NCBI GenBank assembly: GCA_022592435.1
Contig: JABYQS010000398.1
Coordinates: 1-25,027, forward strand
Reading direction: 5' to 3'
DNA: 25,027 nt
Source of the DNA: Cerioporus squamosus
Lineage: Eukaryota; Basidiomycota; Agaricomycetes; Polyporales; Polyporaceae
The notes under the pieces were generated by a model that saw nothing but the letters and a program-made list of their open reading frames with translations, searched no databases and was not told the DNA's origin. Positions 22,801 through 25,027 of this stretch are shown here, one piece after another. The position numbers and the translations under genes are program-made. Numbering within the stretch: the stretch's first letter is position 1; each line of letters starts with the position of its first letter.

Positions 22801-24301
22801 CTGCCAGATGTTACGGAGGTCCTAGGACAAGGAGGTCAGGAGAGTATGTTAAGTTCAGGTTTCTGACGGTGCTCACCGGATGAACAATCCTGTCGTGAGG
22901 TCCTGCTGTGACCGCTTTGACAACCAGATCGCCATGATGATGCATGAACTCTCGGATCTCTTGCGCAAGATCTACCTGCTGTATCCTGAACTTCCGCTCA
23001 AAGGTCTCGAAGTTGTTGGCTACAGCGATGTCAGGGTCGTCGAGCATGTTTGCCCTGAACGCCTGGAAGTCGAAGGTACTCTGACGGCGCGGAGATCTGA
23101 CAGTTGGGGTTGCGGCACCATGTCTATCCCTATAGAGGCTTGCGAATAGTTGGTCTCAGCGATGACGGCGTCCGCACCACCGCGCCGCTGGATGAAAGAG
23201 GACAGGTCTCGTTGTTCAGGAGATGTACTCTGGTGGAGGAGTGCGATCACGCGATCGATCCTGATGATACCTCAGTACACATCGACCTGACGGCCACGGG
23301 GTACTCACTTGTTGTCCAAGTCATCGAGCTTTCGGTGGGCGATGTCTATATTGACCCCAAGATGAATGGCGAGCGCGAACTCAATGTCGGCGCGGCGTTT
23401 GTTGAACTGCTTGACGAAGCGCCCCAAGACGTCGTCCCACTTCAACCCCAGAAGGACCTTAGAGACAATGTTCCGCTTCGCGTAGGCGTCGCAGGCACTC
23501 GCGCACTGCATGATGTCCTCCGCCATATCCACCAGGCTCTGCAGCCGTTCCTGGATCGTCCTCCCATCTGTCCCGACGTTGGATGGTCCGTCGATAGACT
23601 GTAGCCTGTGCAGGGAGTGAGTCGACTGCCACGAAGCTTGCACCTTCACAAACACTCACTCTGCTAGAACCGCAATCATATCACGCATCTCATCGAATAG
23701 GAGCTTAATCTTCTTGTCGTTCTCCCTCCGCTTGAGGTCCAGCTCCACAGCTACCATGAAGGTACCCACGGCGACTGCACGGACATAAGCTGCGCAAACT
23801 ATCAAACGTGACTCGGAAACGTACTTTGTAGGAAAGGATGAATCGCAGCTACAGCTTGCAACACTTTCAAGAGCGCGGGAAGGCCTTCAGCTAACGCGGC
23901 CGTTCCGTACTGTGCCACCTTGACGGCGCTTCCCTCCATACCGGAAGACAGCGGGGACATCATCGTCGCGATGTACTCCACCTCCGTGTCGATGGCAAGT
24001 GCACGGTCCTCTGAGCATTGCTTCAGCGAGGCACTGTAGCGTTGCGATTAAACACTTACCTTTACCTCGACGTCCCTTCCCCTTGCGATACGCGTTGAAG
24101 CTCGCGAGCCCTGCATCTATTGCGACTGTGGCCGATCGAAAGCGGATAGGTTTTCTCCGTGGTTCATCCGAGAAGGGTGATATCGCCAGAAGACCCGGAG
24201 ACACTCAAAGTGGACGATCTAGAGAAAGTAACAGCGTGAGGCTGAGGGGAGGCAGTCATGTCTCCTCCGAGGACCGTCCCAGGAGTGCGCGGGGAGGACA
24301 T
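19826..24301 (-). CDS. EF-hand and ZZ-type zinc-finger protein with helical N-terminal domain (four frame breaks)
   Basis: Exons (minus): 24301-24060, 24010-23825, 23789-23660, 23605-23309, 23260-22877, 22821-22796, 22745 to about 22473, 22412-22391, 22335-22023, 21969-21813, 21758-21697, 21647-21430, 21389-20739, 20687-20259, 20199-19826. Order of parts: a Ser/Thr-rich start; a helical region ('LPALLKVLQAVAAIHPFLQ', 'VAVGTFMVAVELDLKRREND', 'AEDIMQCASACDAYAKR') like the four-helix N-terminal domains of fungal STAND and MLKL-like proteins; 'VTAGPHDRIVHP'; 'NVKARHFVLALRDY'; an EF-hand loop 'DDDASGFITVGE'; a beta-rich domain ('SLGHWCGFVG', 'FSGTW', 'FLFKRL'); two Cys-rich zinc fingers ('CSHCRATISGARYICLDC', 'CIGCGSEVSRPCWYCIEC'); and a heptad-rich coiled coil at the end. 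Exons 9-15 join cleanly. Breaks near 24170, 23165, 22530 (inside the EF-hand) and 22283 look like single-base losses. The role is unknown; signalling or programmed cell death is an inference from the domains. I chose the ATG at 24301; 24259 is the alternative. Confidence 0.65.
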
Positions 24302-25027
24302 CGTGGTGGAGACTGACAGAGGTCCGTGCTTGGTGAGATCGTTTTAACTTACGTTGCGGGCGGCGTCGGAATCTGTGTGTCCACATTGACAGCGGGAACT
24401 GAAGGACACGAACAAAGTTTCGGGCGCGAGAACGCGAAGCACGGATCCGCCACGCCCGTCTCAGGCTTCGAGTCATGCCCGGTTAATGACCTCTCCAAGG
24501 GCGGCCGGAAAGCCGCCAAGAAGCCGCCCCGAATGATGCGTGACCACCTGTATGTGATATACAAGGTCAAGCTCTCGCACGGTGATGGACAAATGCATGA
24601 GACTCACCGTGAAAGCACAGCTGACGAACTTCACCGAGGCCGATTGACGAACTTGGGGCCGGAAAACCGCGACGTCGCGTTCTTGATGCATGCGTAAAGT
24701 CGATACGTCTAGACTCATCATGGGCACGCACTCCGGGAGCCAACATGCAATGAATTGGTATTACACTGCACATTAACTGCGGTGCTCGTCAGCAAGAAGA
24801 TCATCATACGAACAATCCGACATCTCACCTTTGGATATCTATGTGCAATATGGCCTCCTTGACACTAATCATGTACCCGATCCAAGAAAGAAACCAACCT
24901 AAGCATCCTTCGCGGGACGATCTATAGGGGACGCGGCGCCACTCTTAGGTTCAGGCACGCCGATGCCATGTATGTGGTATTGCTCCCCCACGAGCTCCTT
25001 CGTGGGACCATCAGCTTATCGAGCCAG
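24302..25027. other. Upstream region of the EF-hand/ZZ gene, no supportable gene
   Basis: About 725 bases. A plus-strand frame of 123 codons (24326-24697) and minus-strand frames exist but show no motif or splice structure. It probably contains the promoter of the minus-strand gene; I see no clear TATA box. Confidence 0.4.

Noticed and set aside
24326..24697. 123-codon plus-strand open frame
   Set aside because: No recognisable motif, no TATA box, no partner exons; likely chance in the upstream region of the minus-strand gene.

Overview
The window looks like nuclear DNA from a basidiomycete fungus, most likely a wood-decaying member of the Agaricomycetes (Polyporales-like). The reasons are short, dense introns (mostly 48-75 nt), a CpG-rich codon choice, and protein families typical of that class: a FunK1-type kinase, a second fungal kinase-like family, a GPI-anchored fasciclin protein, a small cysteine-rich secreted protein, an Old Yellow Enzyme, and a long EF-hand/ZZ-zinc-finger protein. 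No mobile element, rRNA or CRISPR array was seen. Family names come from remembered family patterns, not from a database search.

Layout, left to right. 1-1754: a broken FunK1 kinase (+). 2195-4281 (-): a seven-exon gene of an unrecognised family, made of two tandem copies of the same domain. 4601-4671 (-): tRNA-Gly(GCC). 4992-6180 (+): a one-unit relative of the same family, in divergent orientation. 6402-7273 (-): a five-exon secreted cysteine-rich protein, fully intact. 7400-10650: about 3.2 kb without a supportable gene. 10742-12231 (+): a five-exon fasciclin-like GPI protein, fully intact. 13119-14608 (+): an Old Yellow Enzyme/YqjM-like flavin oxidoreductase with three frameshifts. 14826-16315 (+): a kinase-like gene with two frame breaks. 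16631-17757 and 18235-19423 (+): two further, damaged relatives of the unrecognised family. 19826-24301 (-): a fifteen-exon EF-hand/ZZ protein with a helical N-terminal region.

The most unusual content is the unrecognised family. Five domain units lie in two clusters about 10 kb apart. All share a four-exon layout with intron phases 0, 1, 0, and one gene is a tandem fusion of two units. I cannot name its function. Hydrophobic segments suggest membrane association. The accessory families around it (two kinase-like genes and a putative cell-death-type EF-hand/ZZ protein) suggest a fast-evolving island.

Frame breaks are frequent (FunK1, kinase-like gene, Old Yellow Enzyme, EF-hand/ZZ gene, four of five family units), while the fasciclin and secreted-protein genes have none. 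Several breaks look like loss of one base from a short run, so some may be sequence errors rather than true gene decay. Coordinates of multi-exon genes were worked out by hand from splice sites and frame continuity.
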